From positions 1 through 10,665 of the forward strand of contig SYAA01000138.1 of the NCBI GenBank assembly GCA_005789055.1: a stretch of 10,665 bases of DNA, in the 5' to 3' direction. The notes under the pieces were generated by a model. The model was not told the origin of the DNA and searched no databases. It worked only from the letters and a program-made list of their open reading frames with translations. Position 1 is the first letter of the stretch; each line of letters opens with the position of its first letter. Source of the stretch: Actinomycetota bacterium (lineage in GTDB: Bacteria; Actinomycetota; Actinomycetes; Mycobacteriales; Mycobacteriaceae). This document shows positions 1 through 7,094 of this stretch, piece by piece. The position numbers were made by a program, and so were the translations under genes.

Positions 1-1
1 A

Positions 2-403
2 TTCGCCGCCTCGGCGCCACGTATCGGTGAGCCGCGCTGGGACACCATGATCATCGGACTGGACTGGGACACAGCGACTCTCGACGTCAGACTCCGGGCA
101 CGCACCGATGCCATGTTCGACGCCGGACTAGTCGGGGAAGTGAGCATGCTGTTAGACCGCGGTCTGCGCGATGGCGTGACCGCTGCGCGCGCACTGGGCT
201 ATGCGCAGGTGATCGAGGCCCTCGACGCCGGCGCGACCGCCGCCGATATCGACCGTGCCCGCGAGTCGACGTTCACCGGTACCCGCCGCTATGTGCGTCG
301 GCAACGATCCTGGTTCCGGCGCGATGCGCGCATCCGCTGGCTCGACGGATCGACGACCGGTCTGCTCGAGGCCGCGGTCGCGCACTGGCGTCACGTATCC
401 TGA
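2..403 (+). CDS. miaA: tRNA dimethylallyltransferase MiaA, C-terminal part (5' end outside window)
   Basis: The open frame enters at the window edge and ends at TGA 401-403, so only the last 133 residues are seen; the family is about 300 residues long. MiaA transfers a dimethylallyl group to the N6 of A37 in tRNAs reading UNN codons, acting in the cytoplasm. Family hallmarks visible here are the ALGYAQ segment and the conserved C-terminal stretch [15 protein letters not shown], which matches the family pattern TR-x-Y-x-[KR]RQ-x-[ST]WFR. The N-terminal P-loop lies outside the window. The dapF start follows only 4 nt after the stop, suggesting co-transcription and perhaps coupled translation. 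The miaA-dapF-hflX order is the mycobacterial one (Rv2727c-Rv2725c, recalled). An ATG at position 47 is internal and not a real start, because the conserved frame continues upstream of it. Confidence 0.93.
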   Translation, partial: FAASAPRIGEPRWDTMIIGLDWDTATLDVRLRARTDAMFDAGLVGEVSMLLDRGLRDGVTAARALGYAQVIEALDAGATAADIDRARESTFTGTRRYVRRQRSWFRRDARIRWLDGSTTGLLEAAVAHWRHVS

Positions 404-407
404 GCAG

Positions 408-1277
408 GTGATTTTCGCCAAGGGCCACGGCACCGAGAACGATTTCGTGGTGCTGGCCGACTTGCCGGCCCGGCTCAACTTGGCTCCGAAGACAGTGGCT
501 GCACTGTGTGATCGTCACCGCGGTCTCGGTGCTGACGGGGTGCTGCGGGTGACCACCGCGGAGGCCGCCGTCGCCGCCGGTGTGCTGGACCGACTGCCCG
601 CAGGTGTCGGTCCGGGGGACTGGTTCATGGACTACCGCAACGCCGACGGCTCGACAGCGCAGATGTGCGGCAACGGGATGCGGGTGTTCGCGCACTACCT
701 CCGGTCAAGCGGAATGGAGGCACGCGAGGAGTTCGTGATCGGTTCGCTGGCCGGGCCCCGGGAAGTGATCGTGCACCGCGCCGATGACGTCACGGCCGAC
801 ATCAGCGTCGACATGGGCAGGGCCAGCTTGCTGGGTGCCGGCGCCGCAACCGTCGGCGGGCGATCCTTCTCCGGCATTGCCGTCGATGTCGGCAACCCCC
901 ATCTCGCGTGTCTGGATCCTGCGCTCACCGACGACGAACTGGCCGCACTCGATGTCGGCGCTGCCGTCTCGTTCGATCGCGCCCAGTTCCCCGACGGTGT
1001 CAATGTCGAGGTGCTGACCGCACCGGTGAGCGGCGCGGTGTCGATGCGAGTGCACGAACGGGGTGTCGGAGAGACCCGATCGTGTGGCACCGGAACAGTC
1101 GCGGCCACGCTCGCCGCCCTGATACATCAGGGTGAAAGGACCGGCACGCTGCGGGTCCGCGTTCCCGGCGGCCAGGTCAGTGTCGAGATCACCGACACCA
1201 CGAGCCTGCTTCGGGGGCCGTCGGTGCTGGTCGCCCGCGGCGAACTCGCCGACGCCTGGTGGGCCGCGCAACGCTGA
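408..1277 (+). CDS. dapF: Diaminopimelate epimerase DapF
   Basis: DapF interconverts LL- and meso-diaminopimelate, giving the precursor for lysine and the peptidoglycan cross-linking residue. It is a cytoplasmic, cofactor-independent two-base racemase. I chose GTG 408 because the protein then begins [13 protein letters not shown], the family N-terminus, and is 289 residues, the length I recall for M. tuberculosis DapF. The frame is open upstream to 255, but that stretch lies inside miaA. The two catalytic cysteines are present: Cys87 in MCGNG and Cys226 in SCGTGT, preceded by the GVGETR segment. Substrate-binding residues lie in DYRNADGS (75-82) and GNPH (162-165). No Shine-Dalgarno is evident before the GTG. 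With the 4-nt gap after miaA this suggests translation coupled to the upstream gene. Expressed together with miaA and probably hflX. Confidence 0.95.
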   Translation: MIFAKGHGTENDFVVLADLPARLNLAPKTVAALCDRHRGLGADGVLRVTTAEAAVAAGVLDRLPAGVGPGDWFMDYRNADGSTAQMCGNGMRVFAHYLRSSGMEAREEFVIGSLAGPREVIVHRADDVTADISVDMGRASLLGAGAATVGGRSFSGIAVDVGNPHLACLDPALTDDELAALDVGAAVSFDRAQFPDGVNVEVLTAPVSGAVSMRVHERGVGETRSCGTGTVAATLAALIHQGERTGTLRVRVPGGQVSVEITDTTSLLRGPSVLVARGELADAWWAAQR

Positions 1278-1342
1278 CCCGGTGGGGTTCGACCGGTATT
1301 CGGATGCGCGACCTCGCCCGACCGTGACACCATCGATGTTCT

Positions 1343-2758
1343 ATGGCTGATTTCGATGCGACCGCCTCCGGCGCCGAGCCGAGCGTCGGTGAACTGGCGC
1401 TAGAGGACCGCGTCGCATTACGTCGGGTGGCGGGGCTGTCCACCGAACTCGCCGACGTCTCCGAAGTCGAGTACCGCCAGTTGCGGCTGGAGCGGGTGGT
1501 CCTGGTGGGCGTATGGACCCAGGGCAGCGCCGCTGACGCCGACGCCAGCCTCGCCGAACTCGCCGCCCTGGCCGAGACTGCCGGCTCGGAGGTGCTTGAG
1601 GGCATCATCCAGCGCCGAGACAAGCCCGACCCGGCCACCTACATCGGTTCCGGCAAGGCCGCCGAACTGCGCGAGATCGTCACCGCGACTCATGCCGACA
1701 CCGTCATCTGCGATGGCGAACTGAGCCCGGCTCAGCTCAACGCCCTGGAAAAAGTCGTCAAGGTCAAAGTCGTTGATCGCACCGCGTTGATCCTGGACAT
1801 CTTCGCCCAGCACGCCACCAGCCGTGAGGGCAAGGCTCAGGTGGAGTTGGCTCAGATGCAATACATGTTGCCGCGACTGCGCGGCTGGGGTGAGTCGATG
1901 TCGCGCCAAGGCGGTGGTGCCGGGGGCAGTGGCGGCGGCGTCGGCACCCGCGGTCCCGGAGAGACCAAGATTGAGACCGACCGGCGCCGGATCCGGGAGC
2001 GGATGTCGCGCCTGCGCCGCGAGATCAAGGAAATGAAACAGGCCCGCGACACCCGGCGCAGCAAGCGGCTAGGAAGCGACGTGCCCTCTATTGCGATTGT
2101 CGGTTATACCAACGCCGGTAAGTCCAGCCTGCTCAACGCTCTGACCGGGGCTGGCGTGCTGGTGGAGAACGCCCTGTTCGCCACGCTCGAGCCCACCACC
2201 CGCCGGGGACAATTCGACGACGGCCGACCGGTGGTCCTGACCGACACCGTTGGTTTCGTGCGGCACCTTCCCACTCAACTCATTGAGGCGTTTCGCTCCA
2301 CCCTGGAGGAAGTCGTCGACGCCGATCTGCTGGTCCACGTCGTTGATGGATCCGATGTCAATCCGATCGCCCAAATCGAGGCGGTGCACACGGTCATCCG
2401 TGAGGTGCAGAACGATCACCACGCCGCACCTGCCCCAGAATTGTTGGTGGTCAACAAGATTGATGCCGCAGACGATCTAACACTTGCACAGTTACGCCGG
2501 GCGTTACCGGGCGCAGTGTTCGTCTCGGCCCATACCGGCGAGGGGCTGGACCGTCTGCGCACCCGACTGGGCGAGTTGGTCGAACCCCGCGAAACAACGG
2601 TCGACGTGACCATTCCGTATGGCCGCGGCGATCTGGTCGCCCGGTTGCACAACGACGGCCGGGTCGATGCCACCGAACACACCGAGCAGGGCACCCGGGT
2701 GAAAGCGCGTGTCCCGGCCGCGCTTGCCGCGAGTCTGCGGCCCTATGCAACGGGCTAA
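1343..2758 (+). CDS. hflX: GTPase HflX
   Basis: This 471-residue protein is an Obg-HflX superfamily GTPase that binds the large ribosomal subunit and can split stalled or stressed 70S ribosomes; in mycobacteria it has been linked to macrolide-lincosamide tolerance (family knowledge). An N-terminal HflX domain spans about 45-180, then comes the Gly-rich linker (189-206) with GPGETKIETDRRRI. The G domain follows: G1 GYTNAGKS (254-261), G3 DTVGF (301-305), G4 NKID (371-374) and G5 SAHTG (395-399), with a short C-terminal domain. ATG 1343 is the only standard start near the conserved SVGELALEDR block, because an in-frame stop lies at 1325-1327. The M. tuberculosis protein is slightly longer at its N-terminus (recalled). 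No Shine-Dalgarno precedes the ATG. The gene lies 65 nt after dapF on the same strand. Confidence 0.95.
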   Translation: MADFDATASGAEPSVGELALEDRVALRRVAGLSTELADVSEVEYRQLRLERVVLVGVWTQGSAADADASLAELAALAETAGSEVLEGIIQRRDKPDPATYIGSGKAAELREIVTATHADTVICDGELSPAQLNALEKVVKVKVVDRTALILDIFAQHATSREGKAQVELAQMQYMLPRLRGWGESMSRQGGGAGGSGGGVGTRGPGETKIETDRRRIRERMSRLRREIKEMKQARDTRRSKRLGSDVPSIAIVGYTNAGKSSLLNALTGAGVLVENALFATLEPTTRRGQFDDGRPVVLTDTVGFVRHLPTQLIEAFRSTLEEVVDADLLVHVVDGSDVNPIAQIEAVHTVIREVQNDHHAAPAPELLVVNKIDAADDLTLAQLRRALPGAVFVSAHTGEGLDRLRTRLGELVEPRETTVDVTIPYGRGDLVARLHNDGRVDATEHTEQGTRVKARVPAALAASLRPYATG

Positions 2759-2778
2759 CCCCTCTGCCTTGGTCGATG

Positions 2779-2800
2779 ACCGCCGCCGGCGGTGGCTTTA
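2779..2800 (+). terminator. Possible weak intrinsic terminator after hflX
   Basis: A 6-bp GC-rich stem (ACCGCC 2779-2784, loop GCC, GGCGGT 2788-2793) is followed by GGCTTTA with only a short T run. It starts 20 nt after the hflX stop. Mycobacterial terminators often lack a long U tract, so the placement is reasonable, but the hairpin is short and could be chance in GC-rich DNA. Confidence 0.28.
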
Positions 2801-2804
2801 GCGC

Positions 2805-2828
2805 CCAACCATCCGGTTGGTCTATCCT
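2805..2828 (+). promoter_or_regulatory. Candidate fadE20 promoter with adjacent operator-like dyad
   Basis: TATCCT at 2823-2828 fits the mycobacterial SigA -10 pattern TANNNT and lies 38 nt before the fadE20 ATG, giving a leader of about 32 nt with a GGAGG Shine-Dalgarno at 2856-2860. No good -35 is seen. A perfect inverted repeat, CCAACC-ATCC-GGTTGG (2805-2820), sits immediately upstream in the expected -35/-10 spacer, where a repressor would block polymerase. The regulator is unknown. Confidence 0.4.
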
Positions 2829-2866
2829 GGTAGCCACGTGTCAACGCACCGTCCCGGAGGTCAACC

Positions 2867-4027
2867 ATGGGCAAGGCCGTCAACTACTCCCGCACACTCT
2901 TCGAACCCGAGCACGAGTTGTTCCGGGAGTCCTACCGCGCATTCCTCGACAAGCACGTCGCGCCGTACCACGACCAGTGGGAGAAGGACAAGATTGTCGA
3001 CCGCGGAGTGTGGCTGGAGGCCGGCAAGCAGGGCTTCCTGAGCATGGCGGTGCCGGAGGAGTACGGCGGCGGCGGTAACCCGGACTTCCGGTACAACACC
3101 ATCGTTTGTGAGGAGACGGTCGCCGGTGGGTACAGCGGCGTCGGATTCTCCCTGCACAACGACGTCGTCGCGCCCTATCTGCTCGAATTGACCACCAGAG
3201 AGCAGAAGGAACGGTGGCTGCCGCAGTTCAGCACGGGGGAGATGATCACGGCCATCGCCATGACCGAACCGGGTACCGGCAGCGATCTGCAGGGCATCAA
3301 GACTCGCGCGGTCAAGGAGGGTGATCACTACATCCTCAACGGGTCCAAGACGTTCATCACCAACGGGATCAACGCCGACCTGGTTCTGGTGGTCGCCCAA
3401 ACCAATCCCGACAAGGGCGCGCAGGGGTTCTCGTTGCTGGCCGTCGAACGCGGGATGGCCGGGTTCGAGCGCGGCCGGAATCTGGACAAGATCGGCCTCG
3501 ACGCTCAGGACACCGCGGAACTGTCGTTCACCGACGTGCGGGTGCCCGTTGAGAACCTGATCGGCGAGGAAGGCATGGGCTTCATCTATCTCATGCAGAA
3601 CCTGCCGCAGGAGCGTATTTCGCTGGCCGTGATGGCGGCTGCCGCAATGGAGTCGGTGCTTGAGGAGACCATTGCCTACGTCAAGGATCGCAAGGCGTTC
3701 GGCAAGCCGATCGGTTCCTTCCAGAACAGTCGATTTCTTCTCGCCGAGCTGTCGACCGAAGCCACCGCGGTGCGGATCATGGTCGACGAGTTCATCCGAC
3801 TGCACCTCGACGGCAAGCTGACCGCGGAGCAGGCCGCAATGGCCAAATGGTGGACGACGGAGGCCCAGGTCCGCCTGGTGGATCGTTGCCTGCAATTGCA
3901 CGGCGGCTACGGCTACATGCGCGAATACAGTGTGGCGAAGGCATTCCTGGACGCCCGTGTGCAGACCATTTACGGCGGCACCACCGAAATCATGAAGGAG
4001 ATCGTCGGGCGCAGTCTGGGCCTTTAG
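2867..4027 (+). CDS. fadE20: Acyl-CoA dehydrogenase FadE20 (long-chain/isovaleryl-type active site)
   Basis: This FAD-dependent enzyme catalyses alpha,beta-dehydrogenation of acyl-CoA thioesters, the first step of beta-oxidation, passing electrons to ETF. The 386-residue length equals that recalled for M. tuberculosis FadE20. The flavin/substrate loop MTEPGTGSD is at 132-140, and the C-terminal domain has RKAFGKPIGSFQ (275-286) and QLHGGYGYMREY (343-354). The position that carries the catalytic Glu in medium-chain enzymes is Gly (YGGTTEI, 369-375). Instead Glu249 in LPQERIS aligns with the catalytic Glu of long-chain and isovaleryl-CoA dehydrogenases, so this is an LCAD-like active site. The chain-length specificity is not shown by the sequence. 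ATG 2867 has GGAGG 6 nt upstream. There is a 108-nt gap after hflX with its own promoter candidate, so it is probably a separate transcription unit. Confidence 0.93.
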   Translation: MGKAVNYSRTLFEPEHELFRESYRAFLDKHVAPYHDQWEKDKIVDRGVWLEAGKQGFLSMAVPEEYGGGGNPDFRYNTIVCEETVAGGYSGVGFSLHNDVVAPYLLELTTREQKERWLPQFSTGEMITAIAMTEPGTGSDLQGIKTRAVKEGDHYILNGSKTFITNGINADLVLVVAQTNPDKGAQGFSLLAVERGMAGFERGRNLDKIGLDAQDTAELSFTDVRVPVENLIGEEGMGFIYLMQNLPQERISLAVMAAAAMESVLEETIAYVKDRKAFGKPIGSFQNSRFLLAELSTEATAVRIMVDEFIRLHLDGKLTAEQAAMAKWWTTEAQVRLVDRCLQLHGGYGYMREYSVAKAFLDARVQTIYGGTTEIMKEIVGRSLGL

Positions 4028-4126
4028 TCGCCCGGACGTGACGGTCGATGCAGGCCGTTCCCACTGCTGATTAGACCGATTCCGGATATTTCGGATCAAT
4101 TCGTTTTCGATCTCGATTTGAATTCC

Positions 4127-4155
4127 GTCAGCTGAAGTCACCGCGTGTCGTGATT
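4127..4155 (+). promoter_or_regulatory. Three GTC-type direct repeats at 10-bp period upstream of the LGFP gene
   Basis: GTCAG at 4127, GTCAC at 4137 and GTCGT at 4147 recur exactly every 10 bp in an AT-richer, non-coding 205-bp region. Helical-phase direct repeats of this kind are typical of OmpR/PhoB-family response-regulator sites; MtrA, which controls envelope genes, recognises GTNAC-like repeats, usually at about 11-bp period (recalled). The motif is short and the third copy is degenerate, so this is only a candidate. Confidence 0.22.
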
Positions 4156-4189
4156 AGCTGGCGCGGATATATGCGACCGTTAAGCGCAA

Positions 4190-4225
4190 TTGACCAGATA
4201 GATACTTCGTTATCGAACGCGGGAG
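4190..4225 (+). promoter_or_regulatory. Candidate promoter and ribosome binding site of the LGFP gene
   Basis: TTGACC (4190-4195) is a near-consensus SigA -35. The best -10 at reasonable distance is TATCGA (4211-4216), with a short 15-bp spacer and a non-ideal last base. GGGAG (4221-4225) is a Shine-Dalgarno 7 nt before the ATG at 4233, but it would lie almost at the predicted start of transcription, so the true -10 may be elsewhere. The rest of 4028-4189 has no gene or clear hairpin. Confidence 0.3.
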
Positions 4226-4232
4226 ACAGTGG

Positions 4233-6209
4233 ATGAAGCGGCTTGGAATTGGGCTCAGGTCGACCACCCGGCGCATCGCGCTGGGCGTGGCCGCAACCGC
4301 TGCGGCGGCGGTGCTGGTGGCTCCACTCGCGTTGGCCACACCCGAGAGTGACGCCGCTGACGCGATCGGCGCGGCCTGGACGGCTGCCGGCGGCTCCGGA
4401 TCAGTGGTGGGCAGCCAGGATGGCGACGTCTATGAGGTTGGTGAGGGCTACGGCCAGAAGTTCACCGACGGAAAGATCTTCTTCACCCCGGACACCGGAG
4501 CCCACCTGATCGCCGGCGCGATCCTGGACAAGTACGAGTCCCTCGGCGGCCCGGCCGACAGCGACCTGGGCTTCCCGACGATCGACGAGGTCCCGGGCCT
4601 GGTAGGCCCGGATAGCCGGGTGAGCACGTTCAGCGCCAGCGACAAACCCGCGGTGTTCTGGACGCCGGAGACCGGCGCCTGGGCGGTGCGCGGTGCTATC
4701 AACGCGGGCTGGGACAAGTTGGGCGGTTCGGCGGGAACTCTGGGCGTCCCCGTTGAAGACGAGCGCTACGACGGCGACTTGGTGAGCCAGAGGTTCACCG
4801 GGGGCGAACTGACGTGGAATCTCGCCACCCAGACCTTCACCTCAGTACCCGCCGAACTCGCCGAGAGCCTTGCTGGCCTGGAAGTTCCCTCCGACCCCAT
4901 CACGTTGATGAACCTGGCCTGGCGGGCCAGTGGTGGTCTGGGCGGCCCACTCGGGGCGCGGCAGGGACCGCCGTCGGTGATCGGGGACAATGGTGCAGCT
5001 CAGGGCTATGCCGGCGGCAAGGTCTTCTACTCGCCTCAGACCGGCGCCCACGCGGTGACCGGCGCTATCTTGTCGAAATACGAGTCCGAGGGGGGACCCA
5101 CCGGCGATTTGGGTTATCCGGTGGGAACCGAGTCCGACGGCGGCGTACCCAACGGTCGCACCAGTTCCTTCAGCGCACCCGATATGCCGGTCATCTTCTG
5201 GACGCCCGACACGGGCGCGATCGTCGTCCGTGGGGCGATCAACGCCGCGTGGGCCGAACTCGGCGGTGCCACCGGCACCCTGGGCGTTCCGACGGGTGCG
5301 CAGACCGTCTCCGGTGATGAGATCACCCAGAACTTCAGCGGCGGCGAAATCACCTGGAACCAGGCCACCGGGAAGTTCAGTACGTCCCCGGCGGATCTTG
5401 CATCGACACTGTCCGGACTTGAACTGCCCGACGCGGTGGCGCAGGCTCCCACCGGGCCGACGTCCGGCGACACCGCCGGCAAGCGCGGCTGGAGTTCGTG
5501 GTGGCTGCTGCTGATTCCGCTGGTGCTGCTGCTTGGATCGCTTGCGGCATGGTCGCTCCGGAAGTCCGCGGTCGTTGATCCGGATACCGATGACGGGTTC
5601 TTTTCCGTCGGCGCCGATGATGATCCATGGCCCGGGGCACGTCCGGATTCCGGGCGCGACTCCACGTTCAACTGGTCGGCGCCAGCGGACGCCGCCGGGT
5701 TCGACAACGACGAGGACGCCATCGACACCGCGCCGACCCGCATCCCCACCGAGGCCGAACTGGAGGGGTTCGACGCGACCGAGCAGTTTGGCGCGGTTGA
5801 GGCCTGGGAGGACGACGTTCCTGTCGATTCCGGGCGGCATTCCACCTTCGGGTCCGACGGCGCGTCGTCGATGTGGCAACTCGATCTCGATGAGGTCGGC
5901 TGGCCCAGGCATCGGCGCGCCGCACCGGAGCCGCCGGAATGGACCGTCGAGGCGGACGAGGCCTCCGTTGAGTTCATCGCGGTCGAAACCGACGTTGAAC
6001 GGCCTGACCCGGAGCCGTGGCGCCCGGCGATTCACCTGCCCCTAGCCGACCCGTATCAAGCGCCTGAGGGCTACTGGATCAAGGGCAACACCCACTCGGG
6101 TCTGTACTACACGCCGGATTCGGCGTTGTACGACAACACCCTCCCAGAGGTGTGGTTCGCCAGCGAGGAACTGGCTCAGGCCAACGGATTCCTCAAAGCC
6201 CCCGAATAA
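4233..6209 (+). CDS. Single-pass membrane protein with six LGFP-type repeats outside and a C-terminal cytoplasmic domain (Rv2721c-like)
   Basis: The 658-residue protein has a Sec signal peptide (basic start, Ala-rich core, likely cleavage after ALA at 33-35) and an extracytoplasmic region 44-399 made of two tandem ~175-residue units. A transmembrane helix follows (about 422-441, WWLLLIPLVLLL core) with a positive stop-transfer RK. The cytoplasmic tail is acidic, ending in an aromatic 40-residue domain (about 613-655; GYWIKGN, LYYTPDS, EVWF). LGFP repeats occur in corynebacterial and mycobacterial envelope proteins and are thought to bind or anchor to the cell wall (family knowledge). The C-terminal segment resembles what NCBI calls a sunset domain (from memory). 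The tail holds DSGRDSTF (472-479) and DSGRHSTF (532-539), exactly 60 residues apart. No catalytic motif is seen; a structural or signalling link between wall and cytoplasm is inference. Its place beside lexA matches Rv2721c. Confidence 0.85.
   Translation: MKRLGIGLRSTTRRIALGVAATAAAAVLVAPLALATPESDAADAIGAAWTAAGGSGSVVGSQDGDVYEVGEGYGQKFTDGKIFFTPDTGAHLIAGAILDKYESLGGPADSDLGFPTIDEVPGLVGPDSRVSTFSASDKPAVFWTPETGAWAVRGAINAGWDKLGGSAGTLGVPVEDERYDGDLVSQRFTGGELTWNLATQTFTSVPAELAESLAGLEVPSDPITLMNLAWRASGGLGGPLGARQGPPSVIGDNGAAQGYAGGKVFYSPQTGAHAVTGAILSKYESEGGPTGDLGYPVGTESDGGVPNGRTSSFSAPDMPVIFWTPDTGAIVVRGAINAAWAELGGATGTLGVPTGAQTVSGDEITQNFSGGEITWNQATGKFSTSPADLASTLSGLELPDAVAQAPTGPTSGDTAGKRGWSSWWLLLIPLVLLLGSLAAWSLRKSAVVDPDTDDGFFSVGADDDPWPGARPDSGRDSTFNWSAPADAAGFDNDEDAIDTAPTRIPTEAELEGFDATEQFGAVEAWEDDVPVDSGRHSTFGSDGASSMWQLDLDEVGWPRHRRAAPEPPEWTVEADEASVEFIAVETDVERPDPEPWRPAIHLPLADPYQAPEGYWIKGNTHSGLYYTPDSALYDNTLPEVWFASEELAQANGFLKAPE
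4362..5429 (+). repeat. Internal tandem duplication encoding two LGFP units
   Basis: Residues 44-219 and 225-399 align along their whole length with an offset of 180-181 residues. Matching landmarks are KYESLGGP/KYESEGGP, VFWTPETGA/IFWTPDTGA, RGAINA/RGAINA, GTLGVP/GTLGVP and GGE[LI]TWN-x-AT. Each unit has three LGFP-type repeats; LGFP or LGxP cores are at 112, 170, 293 and 350, and the first repeat of each unit is degenerate. The copies have clearly diverged, so the duplication is old. Confidence 0.85.
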
Positions 6210-6240
6210 GTCTCGGGTAGGACCGACCTCGTCTTCCGCG

Positions 6241-6930
6241 TCAGATCTTGCGGATGACGGTGACGACTTTGCCCAACACGGCAGCTTCGTTGCCCGGAAT
6301 CGGGTCAAAGGCGGGGTTGTGCGGCATCAGCCACACCTGGCCGGCAGTGCGTTTGAAGGTCTTGACCGTCGCCTCGCCGTCGATCATCGCAGCGACGATG
6401 TCGCCGTTGTCGGCGACGTTCTGCTGACGAATCACGACCCAGTCGCCATCGCAGATCGCGGCGTCGACCATGGACTCACCGACCACTTTCAGCAGGAACA
6501 GCGATCCTTCCCCGACGAGAGCCCTCGGCAGGGGGAAGACGTCCTCGACAGCTTCTTCGGCGAGGATCGGTCCACCTGCGGCGATCCGGCCGAGGACTGG
6601 AATGAAGGCGGGTTCGGGCAGTGCGTCCGACCCTTGGACGTCGGTGACCGGCGGCATGGCACTGTCTTCAATGCCGCGCACGTCAACCGCGCGTGGCCGA
6701 TTGGGGTCGCGGCGCAGGTAGCCCTTGCGTTCCAGGGTGCGCAACTGGTGCGCCACCGATGAGGTGGACGTGAGGCCGACGGCGTCACCGATTTCGCGGA
6801 TACTCGGGGGATAGCCGCGGCCGGTAACCGAGGCGCGGATGACTTCGAGAATGGTCCGTTGGCGCTCGGTGAGGCCGGTCGCGGCGCGGCGCACGGGCGT
6901 GCTGCCCGGAGTTTCAGTGCTGTCTTTCAT
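6241..6930 (-). CDS. lexA: SOS repressor LexA
   Basis: LexA represses DNA-damage genes as a dimer and cleaves itself when stimulated by RecA filaments. From ATG 6930 the protein is 229 residues. A winged-helix DNA-binding domain covers about 19-85, with the recognition region [23 protein letters not shown] around 41-63. The cleavage site is Ala118-Gly119 in GRIAAGGP, and the catalytic dyad is Ser153 (GESM) and Lys190 (ATVK). Beyond the start the frame stays open to 6966, but that stretch contains the -10 and the upstream promoter region, so I chose MKDSTETPG as the N-terminus. The start appears leaderless (TAGATT lies 7 nt before the ATG). lexA is convergent with the LGFP gene (31-nt gap) and divergent from chiZ. 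It is autoregulated through the box at 6963-6978. Confidence 0.95.
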   Translation of the reverse strand: MKDSTETPGSTPVRRAATGLTERQRTILEVIRASVTGRGYPPSIREIGDAVGLTSTSSVAHQLRTLERKGYLRRDPNRPRAVDVRGIEDSAMPPVTDVQGSDALPEPAFIPVLGRIAAGGPILAEEAVEDVFPLPRALVGEGSLFLLKVVGESMVDAAICDGDWVVIRQQNVADNGDIVAAMIDGEATVKTFKRTAGQVWLMPHNPAFDPIPGNEAAVLGKVVTVIRKI

Positions 6931-6937
6931 GACCGCG

Positions 6938-6966
6938 AATCTAATGGGCCGCACCGACATTATCAA
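6938..6966 (-). promoter_or_regulatory. lexA promoter, near-leaderless
   Basis: Reading the minus strand, TTGATA (6966-6961) and TAGATT (6943-6938) are separated by 17 bp, a strong SigA-type promoter. Seven bases separate the -10 from the ATG at 6930, so transcription should begin at or within a base or two of the start codon. No Shine-Dalgarno is present, in agreement with a leaderless mRNA. The LexA box overlaps the -35. Confidence 0.75.
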
Positions 6967-6978
6967 ACATGTGTTCGA
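6963..6978 (-). promoter_or_regulatory. LexA (SOS) box of lexA
   Basis: The minus strand reads TCGAACACATGTTTGA, 11 of 12 matches to the mycobacterial SOS consensus TCGAAC-N4-GTTCGA. It overlaps the lexA -35 hexamer, so bound LexA should exclude RNA polymerase and autorepress. Confidence 0.88.
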
Positions 6979-7071
6979 CAGCGGCGTGTCGCGTCAGTCC
7001 CGTGGCGCGGCCCGGCGGTTTTGTCGGTGGCCTGATTTATCGTCGGACACGCTCGCTCAAATGTTCGGAAA

Positions 7072-7087
7072 TCGAACATGTGATCGA
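7072..7087 (+). promoter_or_regulatory. LexA (SOS) box of chiZ
   Basis: TCGAACATGTGATCGA matches TCGAAC-N4-GTTCGA at 11 of 12 positions. It ends one base before the proposed -10 TACAGT and so lies in the promoter spacer. Rv2719c is a known LexA target in M. tuberculosis, which supports the assignment. The half-site also forms a separate perfect dyad with upstream sequence (ATGTTCG 7061-7067, CGAACAT 7073-7079). Confidence 0.85.
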
Positions 7088-7088
7088 G

Positions 7089-7094
7089 TACAGT
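7089..7094 (+). promoter_or_regulatory. chiZ -10 element
   Basis: TACAGT fits TANNNT and lies directly after the LexA box. It predicts transcription from about 7101 and a leader of about 31 nt that contains AAGGAG (7121-7126), 5 nt before the chiZ ATG. The -35 (near 7064-7071, TTCGGA or CGGAAA) is poor, as is common in mycobacteria. Confidence 0.5.

Noticed and set aside
255..407. Open frame extending dapF upstream to an ATG at 255
   Set aside because: This stretch is the coding region of miaA in another frame; family similarity begins at GTG 408, which also gives the usual 289-residue length.
2861..4141. Long open frame antisense to fadE20 (426 codons)
   Set aside because: It mirrors the codon pattern of a well-conserved gene in high-GC DNA and has no recognisable domain.
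4212..4227. LexA box upstream of the LGFP gene (TCGAAC at 4212)
   Set aside because: The second half-site is GAGACA-like and matches the consensus poorly; a lone half-site is expected by chance.
4842..6035. Long open frame antisense to the LGFP gene
   Set aside because: The sense strand has clear repeats, a signal peptide and a membrane helix; the antisense product is Arg/Gly-rich with no domain.
6931..6966. Longer lexA start at 6966
   Set aside because: The extra residues have no LexA similarity and the DNA holds the -10 and spacer of the lexA promoter.
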